Source: Micromonospora sp. M71_S20 (GTDB lineage: Bacteria > Actinomycetota > Actinomycetes > Mycobacteriales > Micromonosporaceae). Taken from it: a stretch of DNA of 64,000 nucleotides. Position 1 is the stretch's first letter. Each line of letters begins with the position of its first letter. The stretch lies in contig NZ_RCCV01000001.1 of the NCBI RefSeq assembly GCF_003664255.1, positions 2,356,001 to 2,420,000 of the forward strand, read 5' to 3'. The notes beneath the pieces were generated by a model, which saw only the letters and a program-made list of their open reading frames with translations, had not been told where the DNA came from and searched no databases. The translations under genes and the position numbers were made by a program. Positions 1 through 8,878 of this stretch are shown in pieces.

Positions 1-1030
1 CGGTGCCGCTGGGGTCGGGCCCGCCGTCGGCGCGTCGGGCGTGGGCGAGCAGGTCGGCGACGACGATCCCCGCCTGGTACATCGCGACGTGCGTGAACGC
101 CCCCTCGCCGGTGACGTCGCCGACCGCCCAGATCCCCTCGGTGACGTGCAGCCGGTCGTCCACGGTCAGGTAGCGCCGGCCGGCGTCCACCCCGACGGTG
201 TCCAGGCCCAGTTCGTCCAGGTGGGCCCGGCGGCCGGTCACCACCAGCAGCCGCTCGGCGGTGAACTCCGCCCCATCGGCGGCGTGCACGGTGAAGCCCC
301 GCCCGTCGTGGCCCACCCGCTGCGCCCGCACCCCGGTGTGGATCTCCACCCCGTCGGCGCGCAGCGCGGCGGCGGCCACCTCGGACGCCTCGGGCTCCTC
401 GACGGCGAGCACCCGGTCCAGGGCCTCGACCACGGTGACCCGGACCCCGAACCGGGCGAAGACCTGCGCCAGCTCCAGCCCGATCGCCCCGCCGCCCAGC
501 ACCAGCAGCGACTCCGGCAGCTCCTCGACCTCGATCGCCTGCCGGTTGGTCCAGTACGGCGTGTCGGCCAGCCCGTCGACCGGCGGCACGGACGGTTTGG
601 TGCCGGTGCCCAGCACGATCCCGTGCCGGGCGTGGAAGACCCGCTCGCCGACCCGGACCCGGCCGGGTCCGTCGAGCCGGGCGCTGCCCCGGACGAACCG
701 CCCGCCCTTGCCGGTGAACCGCCGCACCGCGACCGTGTCGTCCCAGGTGTCGGTGGCCTCCTCGCGGATCCGCTTCGCCACCGGCGCCCAGTCGGGCCGG
801 ACCTCGGCGGTGCCCGCGAGCCCGTCCACGCGGCGGGCCTCGGCGATCGCGTTGGCCGCGCGGATCATCATCTTGCTCGGCACGCACCCCCAGTACGGGC
901 ACTCCCCGCCGACCAGGTCGCGCTCGACGCCGACGACGGTCAGCCCCGCCTCGGCGAGCCGCCCGGCCACCTCCTCGCCGCCGACCCCGAGCCCGACCAC
1001 GACCACGTCCACCAGTTCCGGATCCGCCAT
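1..1030 (-). CDS. FAD/NAD(P) disulfide oxidoreductase family flavoprotein, 3' part outside window
   Basis: About 343 N-terminal residues are present; the C-terminal dimerisation domain lies beyond position 1. An FAD-binding GxGxxG is at residues 13-18 and the redox motif GGECPYWGCVPSK places a CX4C pair at C44 and C49, the arrangement of dihydrolipoamide dehydrogenase and mercuric reductase relatives. A second dinucleotide fold (LVLGGGAIGLELAQVF) sits in the middle, and an AVGDVTGEG motif that contacts FAD lies near the visible end. The ATG at 1030 is chosen because the flavin fold follows directly. It is divergent from the serine hydrolase 92 bp away. No lipoyl-complex gene is near, so it may be a stand-alone reductase; its substrate is unknown. 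Confidence 0.85.
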   Translation of the reverse strand, partial: MADPELVDVVVVGLGVGGEEVAGRLAEAGLTVVGVERDLVGGECPYWGCVPSKMMIRAANAIAEARRVDGLAGTAEVRPDWAPVAKRIREEATDTWDDTVAVRRFTGKGGRFVRGSARLDGPGRVRVGERVFHARHGIVLGTGTKPSVPPVDGLADTPYWTNRQAIEVEELPESLLVLGGGAIGLELAQVFARFGVRVTVVEALDRVLAVEEPEASEVAAAALRADGVEIHTGVRAQRVGHDGRGFTVHAADGAEFTAERLLVVTGRRAHLDELGLDTVGVDAGRRYLTVDDRLHVTEGIWAVGDVTGEGAFTHVAMYQAGIVVADLLAHARRADGGPDPSGT

Positions 1031-1122
1031 CCCGCCAGCATCGCGCACCGCCCGGCGGCCGGCCAGCGGGTCGACCCGGAAATCCGCTGCCCGCGGACGT
1101 CCCGGCCTCCTACCGTGGCCGG

Positions 1123-2187
1123 ATGCGCACCCGCTTCTCCGCCGTCCACGACTGCTTCACCGAACTGCTCGCCGAGGGCCGGGAGACCGGGGCCGGCCTG
1201 GCGATCTGGTACGACGGCGAGCCGGTGGTCGACGTCGTCGGCGGCGAGCGGTCACCGGGGCGGCCGTGGCTGCCGGACACGCTGGTGAACGTCTACTCCG
1301 TCGCCAAGCCGGTCGCCGCGCTCTGCCTGCTGGCGCTGGTCGACCGGGGCCGGCTCGACCTGGACGACCCCGTCGCCGATCACTGGCCCGGCTTCCGCGC
1401 CCCGGCCACCGTCCGCCAGGTGTTGACGCACACCGCCGGGCTGCCGGCCTTCCCGGTGCCCCGGCCGGCCGCCGCCGTCGCCGACTGGGACCTGCTCTGC
1501 GCCGACCTCGCCGCCGCCGAGCCCGAGTGGCCGCCGGGGTCCGTCGCGGGCGAGCACGCCTGGACGTACGGGCACCTGGTGGGCGAGCTGGTGCGGCGGG
1601 TCGACGGGCGGTCGGTGGGCCGCTTCCTGGCCGAGGAGATCGCCGGGCCGTGGCGGCTGGACCTCGGCTTCGGCCTCGGCGCGGCGGACCAGCGGCGCTG
1701 CGCCGACCTGCGGTACGGCGATCCTGGGTGGCCGGACCGGGTGGCGGGCGAGCCGGGTTCGCTCTGGGCGCGGGCGCTGGACAACCCGCCCGGTGGGCGG
1801 GACCTGTCGGTGGTGAACAGCTCGCTCTGGCGCGGCGCCGAGGTGCCGGCCGTCAACCTGCACTCGACGGCGGGCGCCCTGGCCCGCCTCTACGCGGGAC
1901 TGCTCGCCGGCGGCGTCCTCGACGGCGTACGGCTGTTCGGCCGGGAACTGGTGGCCGAGGCGACCCGGGTCCAGTACGACGGCGACGACCTGCTGCTCGG
2001 CCGGCGGACCCGCTGGACGCTGGGCATGCAGTGGGAGGAGGACGGCAGCTGGGGCATGGGCGGGATCGGCGGCAGCTCCGCCTGGGCCGATCCCGGACGC
2101 GGCTACACCTTCGCCTACGCCACGTCCCACCTGGCCGACCACGACCGGGTCGACGCCCTGACGGACGCCCTGCACTCCTGCCTCTGA
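1123..2187 (+). CDS. Beta-lactamase-fold serine hydrolase
   Basis: This 354-residue protein has the serine beta-lactamase/esterase layout. The nucleophile motif SVAK lies at residues 59-62 (S59, K62). A TYGH motif near residue 150 replaces the usual YxN, and a GGIGGSS stretch near the C terminus takes the place of the KTG/HxG strand. No signal peptide is visible, so the enzyme is predicted to be cytoplasmic. Relatives hydrolyse esters or small amides, but no substrate can be inferred here. It stands alone, divergent from the flavoprotein and convergent with crtB. An 18-bp tandem duplication covers its stop codon. Confidence 0.8.
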   Translation: MRTRFSAVHDCFTELLAEGRETGAGLAIWYDGEPVVDVVGGERSPGRPWLPDTLVNVYSVAKPVAALCLLALVDRGRLDLDDPVADHWPGFRAPATVRQVLTHTAGLPAFPVPRPAAAVADWDLLCADLAAAEPEWPPGSVAGEHAWTYGHLVGELVRRVDGRSVGRFLAEEIAGPWRLDLGFGLGAADQRRCADLRYGDPGWPDRVAGEPGSLWARALDNPPGGRDLSVVNSSLWRGAEVPAVNLHSTAGALARLYAGLLAGGVLDGVRLFGRELVAEATRVQYDGDDLLLGRRTRWTLGMQWEEDGSWGMGGIGGSSAWADPGRGYTFAYATSHLADHDRVDALTDALHSCL

Positions 2188-2207
2188 CCGCACTCCTGCC
2201 TCTGACC
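2172..2207 (+). repeat. Exact 18-bp tandem duplication across a stop codon
   Basis: Two identical 18-bp units (2172-2189 and 2190-2207) abut. The first contains the last codons and the stop of the serine hydrolase gene, so the second repeats the end of the gene in the 3' flank. This looks like recent slippage. Confidence 0.85.
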
Positions 2208-2214
2208 GCACGGC

Positions 2215-2315
2215 GGCCCGGACGGCCAGCGGCAGGGGCCCGCCACGGCCCGGACGGCCAGCGGCAGGAGCCCCGTCCCGCGGCGGGCGGACGGTCAGCG
2301 GCGGGAGCCCGTCAC
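2215..2315. repeat. Degenerate GC-rich tandem repeat, about three copies
   Basis: A unit built around CGGACGGCCAGCGGCAGG recurs with CGGACGG at 2219, 2251 and 2288 (spacing 32 then 37 bp); the third copy is diverged. It fills the space between the convergent serine hydrolase and crtB stops and overlaps the crtB stop codon. No function is apparent. Confidence 0.6.
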
Positions 2316-3250
2316 GGGGCGGACAGGGTCAGCGGGCCGGGCACCAGGGCGGGCCCGGGGATCACCACCGGCGCGCCGACGGGGGTGAGCAGGGCGCGGG
2401 CGGCCACCGCCAGCCGGCGGCGCTGCGGCACCAGCGCCCGGTCGACGAAGACGTCGTAGTCCCGCGCGGCCACCTCGTCCAGGATCCCGCCGTACAGCGC
2501 GTACGCGGTGCGCATGCAGGCCTGCGAGGCGGGCGCGAGCAGGGTGATCCCGGGGGCCGCGGCGGCGTAGTGGGCCTGGGCGCGGGTCACCTCGTATGCG
2601 ATCAGCGCCCGGATCCGGGACGTGGCGCGGCCCCGGGCGCGCGCCTCGGCCAGGTCCTCGCGGGTGACGCCGAACAGGGCCAGGTCGTCGTCGGGCAGGT
2701 AGGTCCGCCCCCGGTCGAGGTCCTCGGCCACGTCCCGGATGAAGTTGGTGAGCTGGAAGGCGAAGCCGAGCTGGCGGGCCGGCTCCCGGGCCGCCGCCGG
2801 GTCGGAGCTGCCCAGGATCGGCAGCATCATGGTGCCGATCACCGCCGCCGAACCCTCCATGTAGTCGAGCAGGTGGTCGTAGGTGCGGTACGAGGTGACC
2901 GTCAGGTCCATCGCCATGCTCTTGAGAAACGACGCGAAGTCGTCCCGGTCGAGATCGAAGACGGCGATCGTGTGCAGCACGGCGGGGAGCAGCGGGTCGT
3001 CCACCGGTTCGCCGTGCAGTCCGGCGACGAAGCGGCCAGCCCAGTCGTCGAGTCGGGCGGCGCGCCCGGCCGGGGGGAGTTCCTCGGTGCGGTCGACGAT
3101 CTCGTCCGCGTAGCGCGTGAATCCATACAAGGCGTGCACATGCCGCCGTTTCCAAGCGGGCAGCAACCGGGTGGCGAGATAGTAGGTGCGGCCGTGCCGT
3201 CGGTGCAGCTCACGGCAGCGGCCATAGGCCACGGTGAGATCGGTGTCCAC
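2312..3250 (-). CDS. crtB: Phytoene synthase
   Basis: Condenses two geranylgeranyl diphosphates to phytoene, the first committed carotenoid step. The 312-residue protein has both Asp-rich motifs of squalene/phytoene synthases: YADEIVDR near residue 47 and the NFIRDVAEDLDRGR block near residue 170, with YLATRLLP near the N terminus. The length is normal for the family. The GTG start at 3250 is preceded by a GAGGAGGG ribosome site. The gene is divergent from crtE across 65 bp, so one control region could serve both arms of the pathway. Confidence 0.93.
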   Translation of the reverse strand: MDTDLTVAYGRCRELHRRHGRTYYLATRLLPAWKRRHVHALYGFTRYADEIVDRTEELPPAGRAARLDDWAGRFVAGLHGEPVDDPLLPAVLHTIAVFDLDRDDFASFLKSMAMDLTVTSYRTYDHLLDYMEGSAAVIGTMMLPILGSSDPAAAREPARQLGFAFQLTNFIRDVAEDLDRGRTYLPDDDLALFGVTREDLAEARARGRATSRIRALIAYEVTRAQAHYAAAAPGITLLAPASQACMRTAYALYGGILDEVAARDYDVFVDRALVPQRRRLAVAARALLTPVGAPVVIPGPALVPGPLTLSAP

Positions 3251-3315
3251 CGGCCCTCCTCATCGAACGACGCACGAATCGACGCAACTCGTAAGCCTAG
3301 GGTACGCTCGGTCAC

Positions 3316-4470
3316 ATGGCCAACGACGCAGTTGCGGGTAACTCGCTCCGCGTGGCCCCCGCCCGCCCGACAGACGGGGACGACCCGGTCCGGGCGGTCC
3401 TGGCCGCGTACACGAAGGACCTGGTCACGGCGGTGGAGGGCACCCTCGCCACCTTCCTGGCCACCGAGGTCGACGCGCTGAGGGAGATCGACGCGGCGAT
3501 GGGCGGATTCGCCGCGACGGCGCGCGACTGCGTGCTGGCCGGCGGCAAGCGCGTCCGCCCCACGTTCGCCTACTGGGGGTGGCGCGGCGCGCCGGGCGGC
3601 ACGGGTCCGCTGCCGGCGGTGCTGCCCGCGTTCGCCGCCCTGGAGCTGCTGCACACCTTCGCCCTCGTACAGGACGACGTGATGGACGACTCCGCCACCC
3701 GCCGTGGCCGGCCGACCGCGCACGTGGCGCTGGCCAACCGGCACACCGCCGCCGGCCACCGGGGTGACCCGCGTCGGTTCGGCGAGGCGGTCGCGGTGCT
3801 GATCGGCGACCTCTGCATGGTCTGGGCCGACCGGCTCCTCGCCCGCGCGACGCTGCCACCGGCCCGTCTGCTCGACGTCCGGCGCTGCTACGACCAGATG
3901 CGCGTGGAGACGATCGCCGGGCAGTATCTCGACGTGCTCGGCGAGAGCGACGCGGCGAACTGGTCGGTGGACCGGGCGCTGCGGGTCGCCCGCTACAAGA
4001 CCGCGAGCTACACGGTGCAGCGGCCACTGCTCTTCGGCGCCTGCCTGGCCGGCGTCGGCGGCGACGCCCCGCTGACCGCCGCGTACACCCGCTACGGGCT
4101 CGCCGTCGGCGAGGCGTTCCAGCTCTGCGACGACCTGCTCGGCGTCTACGGCGACCCGGCGAGCACCGGCAAACCGGCCGGCGACGACCTGCGCACCGGC
4201 AAGCCGACAGTGCTGCTCATGGTGGCCCGGCAGCTCGCCACGCCGACCCAGCGGCGCGCGCTGGACGGGGTCGGCGCCGACGTGGGGGACGCGGAGGTCG
4301 CCCGCCTCGCCGAACTGGTCGCCGACACCGGGGCGGTCGACCGGGTCGAACGCATGATCTCCGACCGGGTCACCGAGGCGCTCACCGCGCTCGGCACCGC
4401 GTCGATCGACGAGACCGCGCGCACCGCGCTCACCGGCCTCGCCACCGCCGCCACCAACCGGCGGGCATGA
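3316..4470 (+). CDS. crtE: Geranylgeranyl diphosphate synthase (polyprenyl synthetase)
   Basis: Builds the C20 precursor for CrtB from isopentenyl and allylic diphosphates. The 384-residue protein shows the first Asp-rich motif (DDVMDD followed by RRGRPT), the GGKRVRP diphosphate-binding segment upstream of it, and the second motif DDLLGVYGD with a following KPTVLLMVA. No ribosome site precedes the ATG at 3316, while a TAGGGT -10-like hexamer lies 14 bp upstream, so translation may be leaderless. It is the first gene of crtE-crtI-idi-litR, with only 29 bp to crtI. Confidence 0.92.
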   Translation: MANDAVAGNSLRVAPARPTDGDDPVRAVLAAYTKDLVTAVEGTLATFLATEVDALREIDAAMGGFAATARDCVLAGGKRVRPTFAYWGWRGAPGGTGPLPAVLPAFAALELLHTFALVQDDVMDDSATRRGRPTAHVALANRHTAAGHRGDPRRFGEAVAVLIGDLCMVWADRLLARATLPPARLLDVRRCYDQMRVETIAGQYLDVLGESDAANWSVDRALRVARYKTASYTVQRPLLFGACLAGVGGDAPLTAAYTRYGLAVGEAFQLCDDLLGVYGDPASTGKPAGDDLRTGKPTVLLMVARQLATPTQRRALDGVGADVGDAEVARLAELVADTGAVDRVERMISDRVTEALTALGTASIDETARTALTGLATAATNRRA

Positions 4471-4499
4471 TGGGCAACTTCGCACAAGGAGGTGGTCGC

Positions 4500-5978
4500 G
4501 TGCGCACCGTCGACGGGCGTACGGACCGGGTGGTCGTCGTGGGCGCCGGGCTGGGCGGGCTGGCCTGCGCGCTGCACCTGGCGGGCAGCGGTCGGCAGGT
4601 GACCGTGCTGGAGCGCGAGCCGGTGCCGGGCGGCCGGGCCGGCCGGCTCGGCGTGGACGGCTACGAGTTCGACACCGGGCCCACCGTGCTCACCATGCCC
4701 GACCTGATCGCCGAGGCGCTCGGCGCGGTCGGCGAGGAGCTGGACGACTGGCTCGACCTCACCCCGCTCGACCCGGCCTACCGGGCGTACTACCCGGACG
4801 GGTCGACGCTCGACGTCATCACCGACACCACCCGGATGGCCGCCGAGATCGCCCGGGTCTGCGGCCCGCGCGAGGCCGACGGCTACCTGCGCTTCGTCGA
4901 CTACGCGCGCAAGCTCTGGCAGTGGGAACGCGCCGACTTCATCGAGCGCAACCTGGACGCGCCCACCGACCTGCTCACCGGCAACCTGGTCAAGCTGCTG
5001 GCCGGCGGCGCCTTCCGGCGGCTCCAGACGAAGATCAACCAGTTCTTCCGGGACCCGCGCACCCAGCGGATCTTCTCCTTCCAGGCGATGTACGCCGGCC
5101 TCGCGCCGCACGACGCGCTGGCCATCTACGCGGTCATCGCGTACCTCGACTCGGTGGCCGGGGTCTACTTCCCGCGCGGCGGCATCCACGCGGTCTCCCG
5201 CGGCATGGCCGGCGCCGCCGAGAAGCACGGCGTCCAGATCCGCTACGACACGACGGTGACCCGGGTGGAGACCGCCCACGGCCGGGCCACCGGCGTGGTG
5301 ACCGCCGACGGCGAGCTGATCCCGGCCGACGTGGTCGTGCTCAATCCCGACCTGCCGGTCGCCTACCGCGACCTGCTGCCGCCGAGCCGCCCGCGCAGGC
5401 TCACCTACTCCCCTTCCTGCGTGGTCCTGCACGTCGGGTCGACGCAGGGGTATGGGAAGATCGCCCACCACAACATCCACTTCGGACGGTCGTGGAAGGG
5501 CACCTTCGATGAGGTCATCCGGCGGGGCGAGCTGATGAGCGACCCGTCCCTGCTGGTCACCAACCCGAGCCGGACCGACCCGTCCGTGGCCCCGGCCGGG
5601 CGGCACACCTACTACGTGCTCGCCCCGGTGCCCAACCTCGACCGGGCGCCGTTCGACTGGCGGGGCGACCTCACCCAGCGCTACGCCGACCAGCTCGTCG
5701 GGACCCTGGAGGAGCGCGGCTACGTCGGCTTCGGCGCCGGCGTCGAGGTGCTGCGGGCCGTGACCCCGGCCGAGTGGGCGGAGCAGGGGATGGCCGCCGG
5801 CACCCCGTTCGCCGCCGCCCACAGCCTCTTCCAGACCGGCCCGTTCCGCCCGTCGAACCTGCACCGGACTCTGCCGAACGTCGTCTTCGTCGGCTCGGGC
5901 ACCCAGCCCGGCGTCGGCGTGCCCATGGTGCTCATCTCCGGCAAGCTCGCCGCCGGCCGCATCACCGGGGGATCCTGA
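4500..5978 (+). CDS. crtI: Phytoene desaturase family FAD oxidoreductase
   Basis: Introduces conjugated double bonds into phytoene. The N terminus carries the dinucleotide motif VVVVGAGLGGLACALHLA followed by ERxxxPGGRAGR. The C terminus has the carotenoid-oxidoreductase signature around VVFVGSGTQPGVGVPMVLISGKLAA. The GTG at 4500 was chosen over upstream in-frame codons because AAGGAGGT (4486-4493) sits at ideal distance. The 492-residue product is normal for CrtI. The product (number of desaturations) cannot be told from sequence; no cyclase gene is next to it. Confidence 0.92.
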   Translation: MRTVDGRTDRVVVVGAGLGGLACALHLAGSGRQVTVLEREPVPGGRAGRLGVDGYEFDTGPTVLTMPDLIAEALGAVGEELDDWLDLTPLDPAYRAYYPDGSTLDVITDTTRMAAEIARVCGPREADGYLRFVDYARKLWQWERADFIERNLDAPTDLLTGNLVKLLAGGAFRRLQTKINQFFRDPRTQRIFSFQAMYAGLAPHDALAIYAVIAYLDSVAGVYFPRGGIHAVSRGMAGAAEKHGVQIRYDTTVTRVETAHGRATGVVTADGELIPADVVVLNPDLPVAYRDLLPPSRPRRLTYSPSCVVLHVGSTQGYGKIAHHNIHFGRSWKGTFDEVIRRGELMSDPSLLVTNPSRTDPSVAPAGRHTYYVLAPVPNLDRAPFDWRGDLTQRYADQLVGTLEERGYVGFGAGVEVLRAVTPAEWAEQGMAAGTPFAAAHSLFQTGPFRPSNLHRTLPNVVFVGSGTQPGVGVPMVLISGKLAAGRITGGS

Positions 5979-6012
5979 TGGCCCTCCCCCTCGGACCCTG
6001 GAGACACCTGCC

Positions 6013-6633
6013 GTGACCACCCGCGAGAAGCACCTCGTCGAGCTCGTCGACGACGCCGGGCGGCCACAGGGCGAGACCACCGTGGCCGCCGCCCACCAGC
6101 CCCCGGGGCAGCTCCACCGCGCCTTCTCGGTGCTGCTCGTCGACCCCGACGGCCGGGTGCTGCTGCAACGGCGGGCACCGGTGAAGACCCGCTTCCCGCT
6201 GCGCTGGGCCAACTCGTGCTGCGGCCACCCGACGCCGGGCGAGTCCCTCGTCGAGGCCGCCAACCGCCGGCTGCGCGAGGAGCTCGGCGCCGACCCGGTC
6301 GAGCTGACCGAGGTCGGGGTGTACGTCTACTACGCCGAGGACCCGGCCACCGGTCGGGTGGAGTTCGAGTACGACCACGTCCTGCGGGGCCGGTTCCGGC
6401 CGGGCAGCCCGCTGCTGCCCGACCCCGACGAGGTGGCCGAGCTGCGCTGGGTGGACCCCGCCACGCTGGCGGCCGACCTGGACGCCGACCCCCGCGCGTA
6501 CGCACCGTGGCTGGGCGGGGTGGTGAACCGGCTGCTGGCCCCCTCTGGGCCGGCCGTCGGCCCGCCGGGTCCGGCCGCCATCCCGCCCGGCCCGCCGGCG
6601 GACGACGCGTCGGAGCGGTCGGGTGGCCGATGA
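6013..6633 (+). CDS. idi: Isopentenyl-diphosphate delta-isomerase, type I (NUDIX)
   Basis: Interconverts isopentenyl and dimethylallyl diphosphate and so balances substrate for CrtE. The protein has the type I hallmarks: WANSCCGHPTPGES with the catalytic Cys, followed by the NUDIX-like EAANRRLREELG and a late EYDHVLRG block with metal-binding Glu/His. About 35 C-terminal residues are Pro/Gly/Ala-rich and look disordered. It starts 34 bp after crtI and overlaps the regulator downstream by 11 bp, which indicates one transcript. Confidence 0.92.
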   Translation: MTTREKHLVELVDDAGRPQGETTVAAAHQPPGQLHRAFSVLLVDPDGRVLLQRRAPVKTRFPLRWANSCCGHPTPGESLVEAANRRLREELGADPVELTEVGVYVYYAEDPATGRVEFEYDHVLRGRFRPGSPLLPDPDEVAELRWVDPATLAADLDADPRAYAPWLGGVVNRLLAPSGPAVGPPGPAAIPPGPPADDASERSGGR

Positions 6634-7573
6634 GGCGCTGAGCGCGGGAGCCGTCGCCCGACGGCTGGGCGTCGCCGTGACCACCCTGCGCACCTGGCAC
6701 CAGCGCTACGGCCTCGGGCCCAGCGAGCACGTACCCGGGCACCACCGGCGCTACACGCCGGCCGACCTCGCGCGCCTGGAGATCATGCGACGGCTCACCG
6801 CCCAGGGGGTCACCCCGGCGGAGGCGGCCCGCTGGGCCCGCCGGGCGCCGGACGCCGTGCCCGCCGACGCCGCCGTACGCCCACGGGTGCGTGCCGTCGC
6901 CGGCCGGGACGGCGGCGGGTCGACGATCCCCGTCGGCCGGGCCGGACCGGCGGCCCGGGGGCTGGCCCGCGCCGCCATGCGGCTGGACGCGGTCGCGATC
7001 GGCGAGACGATCGCCCGGGCCGTCCAGGCGGACGGCGTGATCGCCACCTGGGACGGGCTGCTGCGCCCCGTCCTCTTCGGCATCGGGGAGCGGCACGCCG
7101 CCACCGGTGGCCTGGTCGAGGTCGAGCACCTGATGTCGCGCTGCGTCTCGGAGGCGTTCGCGGTGGCCGCCCGGGCCGGCGCGCCCGCCGGCCCGCCGCG
7201 CATCGTGCTCACCTGCGCCGACGAGGAGCAGCACACCCTGCCGTTGGAGGCGCTCGCCGCCGCGCTCGCCGAGGCCGGGGTCGGCTACCGGATGCTCGGC
7301 GCCCGGATGCCGCTGCCCGCGCTGCTCGAGGCCGTCAACCGGACCGGGCCGGCCGCCGTGGTGATCTGGTCGCACAGCCGGGCCACCGCCGACCCCGCCC
7401 AGCTCAACGCCCTGCTCGCCGCGCCCCGCCGGCCGCTGCTGGTGCTCGCCGCCGGGCCGGGCTGGCTGGCGGACTCGCTGCCCGCCGGGGTGGTGCGGCC
7501 GGTCGACCTCACCGAGGCGGTCTCGCTGGCGCTCGCCCTACGCGACTCCCTGGACCAGGCGACGACGGACTGA
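6623..7573 (+). CDS. litR: MerR-type regulator with cobalamin-binding domain (LitR/CarH-like)
   Basis: Residues 1-75 form a MerR helix-turn-helix (SAGAVARRLGVAVTTLRTW, then HRRYTPADLARLE). Residues 110-300 resemble the cap plus cobalamin-binding domains of LitR/CarH photoreceptors. The EEQHTLPLEALAAALAEAG segment keeps the His (H204) that ligates cobalt in that family, although Gly of the usual EQHxxG is Pro here. Such proteins repress carotenoid genes in the dark using adenosylcobalamin and release DNA in light. Placement as the last gene of the carotenoid operon fits this role. Cofactor binding is inferred. Confidence 0.8.
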   Translation: MADEALSAGAVARRLGVAVTTLRTWHQRYGLGPSEHVPGHHRRYTPADLARLEIMRRLTAQGVTPAEAARWARRAPDAVPADAAVRPRVRAVAGRDGGGSTIPVGRAGPAARGLARAAMRLDAVAIGETIARAVQADGVIATWDGLLRPVLFGIGERHAATGGLVEVEHLMSRCVSEAFAVAARAGAPAGPPRIVLTCADEEQHTLPLEALAAALAEAGVGYRMLGARMPLPALLEAVNRTGPAAVVIWSHSRATADPAQLNALLAAPRRPLLVLAAGPGWLADSLPAGVVRPVDLTEAVSLALALRDSLDQATTD

Positions 7574-7650
7574 CCGGGGGGTGCCGGGGGCGGAACGCCG
7601 TCCACTAGCGTCGGGAGGTCCGCCGACCCCGACCCCTCCGGGAGCGAACG

Positions 7651-8445
7651 ATGCGCGCACGCGCCGTGCTGGCCACCGCTCTGGCCCTGCTCCTCCTCGG
7701 CGGCTGCGGCGACGGCACCGCGACCGATCGGCGGGCCGCCGGCCCCGACCCCGTCGCCTCGGCCCCGCTGCCGGCCGAGCCGGCTCCGTCGGCCACCCCG
7801 CGACCGAGCCGCACCGCCCCGCCCCGGCCCCTGGTCCGCCCGCTGCCGGCGAAGCTGCCGGCGGGGCTGCGCCGCACGACCGGCGTACGGACCGTGGCGT
7901 TGACCTTCGACGACGGGCCCGACCCGGCCTGGACGCCGAAGGTCCTCGACCGCCTCCGGGCGGCCCGGGTCACCGCCACCTTCTGCGTGGTGGGTACGCA
8001 GGCCCGACGCCACCCCGAGCTGGTCCGACGGATCGTGCGGGAGGGCCACCAGCTCTGCAACCACAGCTGGAACCACGACCTGGACCTGGCCCGGCGGCCG
8101 GTCGCCGACATCCGGCGGGACCTCGTCCGCACCAACGCGGCGATCCGGAAGGCGGTGCCGGGCGCCAAGGTGCCGTTCTACCGGCAACCGGGGGGCCGGT
8201 GGACGCGGGAGGTGGTGACGGTCGCCGGGCAGCTCGGCATGCGGTCGCTGCACTGGAACGTCGACCCGCAGGACTGGGGCAAGCCGACCGCCGCGACGAT
8301 CGCCAAGCGGGTACGCGCCGCGGCCCGGCCCGGCTCGGTCGTGCTGCTGCACGACGGGGGCGGCAATCGGGCGGCCACGTTGGCCGCCTGCCCCCACCTG
8401 ATCACCGACCTGAAGCGCCGCTACGGCGTCGCCCGGCTCCGCTAG
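7651..8445 (+). CDS. Polysaccharide deacetylase (NodB) lipoprotein
   Basis: A signal peptide ends in the lipobox LLGGC (Cys19), followed by a Pro/Ala/Thr-rich tether of about 55 residues, so the enzyme is probably anchored outside the membrane. The NodB domain shows the metal motifs TFDDGPD and HSWNHD, the RQPGG motif, and LLHDGGG with the late catalytic His. These residues support zinc-dependent removal of acyl groups from a cell-wall or other glycan. The gene follows the carotenoid operon after 77 bp and appears independent of it. Confidence 0.88.
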   Translation: MRARAVLATALALLLLGGCGDGTATDRRAAGPDPVASAPLPAEPAPSATPRPSRTAPPRPLVRPLPAKLPAGLRRTTGVRTVALTFDDGPDPAWTPKVLDRLRAARVTATFCVVGTQARRHPELVRRIVREGHQLCNHSWNHDLDLARRPVADIRRDLVRTNAAIRKAVPGAKVPFYRQPGGRWTREVVTVAGQLGMRSLHWNVDPQDWGKPTAATIAKRVRAAARPGSVVLLHDGGGNRAATLAACPHLITDLKRRYGVARLR

Positions 8446-8496
8446 ACCCCTCTGACCTGCGGATTCGTCCGCCGTTGTGGCTAGGGCCATACCGGT

Positions 8497-8526
8497 TTGG
8501 TCGAGGGACCGACCATCACGTAAGCT
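8497..8526 (+). promoter_or_regulatory. Candidate promoter for the tRNA group
   Basis: TTGGTC (8497-8502) and TAAGCT (8521-8526) are separated by 18 bp and lie about 70 bp upstream of tRNA-Glu, in a stretch without a gene. The -35 matches only loosely, so this is a suggestion. Confidence 0.3.
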
Positions 8527-8598
8527 ATCCAAGCCTCCGGCGGGGCCGGATGGGAGCAAGTCCGCTTGAAGTTGCGAGTGTGCAATGATGGCGGGGCC

Positions 8599-8671
8599 GC
8601 CCTCATCGTCTAGCGGCCCAGGACGCCGCCCTTTCAAGGCGGTAGCACGGGTTCGAATCCCGTTGGGGGCA
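8599..8671 (+). tRNA. tRNA-Glu (TTC)
   Basis: A 7-bp acceptor stem (8599-8605 with 8664-8670, one G-U pair) encloses a CCGCC/GGCGG anticodon stem with loop CTTTCAA, giving anticodon TTC. The T arm reads GGTTCGAATCC. Discriminator base A671; CCA is not encoded. Confidence 0.96.
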
Positions 8672-8703
8672 CGGTCCGGCTTCGGCCGGAGGCAACAAAG
8701 CTA

Positions 8704-8777
8704 GGTCCTGTGGAGCAGTTGGAGTGCTCGCCGCCCTGTCAAGGCGGAGGTCGCGGGTTCAAGTCCCGTCAGGACCG
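8704..8777 (+). tRNA. tRNA-Asp (GTC)
   Basis: Acceptor stem GGTCCTG/CAGGACC, anticodon loop CTGTCAA giving GTC, T arm GGGTTCAAGTCCC, discriminator G. CCA follows at 8778-8780 and may be encoded. It lies 32 bp after tRNA-Glu, probably on the same transcript. Confidence 0.96.
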
Positions 8778-8781
8778 CCAG

Positions 8782-8814
8782 CGCAGAACGCCGCGCCCTG
8801 CGCGGCGTTCTGCG
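8782..8814 (+). terminator. Terminator hairpin after tRNA-Asp
   Basis: A perfect 14-bp stem (8782-8795 with 8801-8814) has a 5-nt loop. It follows tRNA-Asp directly and should end the Glu-Asp transcript. No U-run follows, as is usual in actinomycetes. Confidence 0.85.
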
Positions 8815-8878
8815 TATCGGGGCATGTGACCCTCCCGGCGGAGAACCCGCCATACGGGTAGCATGAACCGAGCAACAC

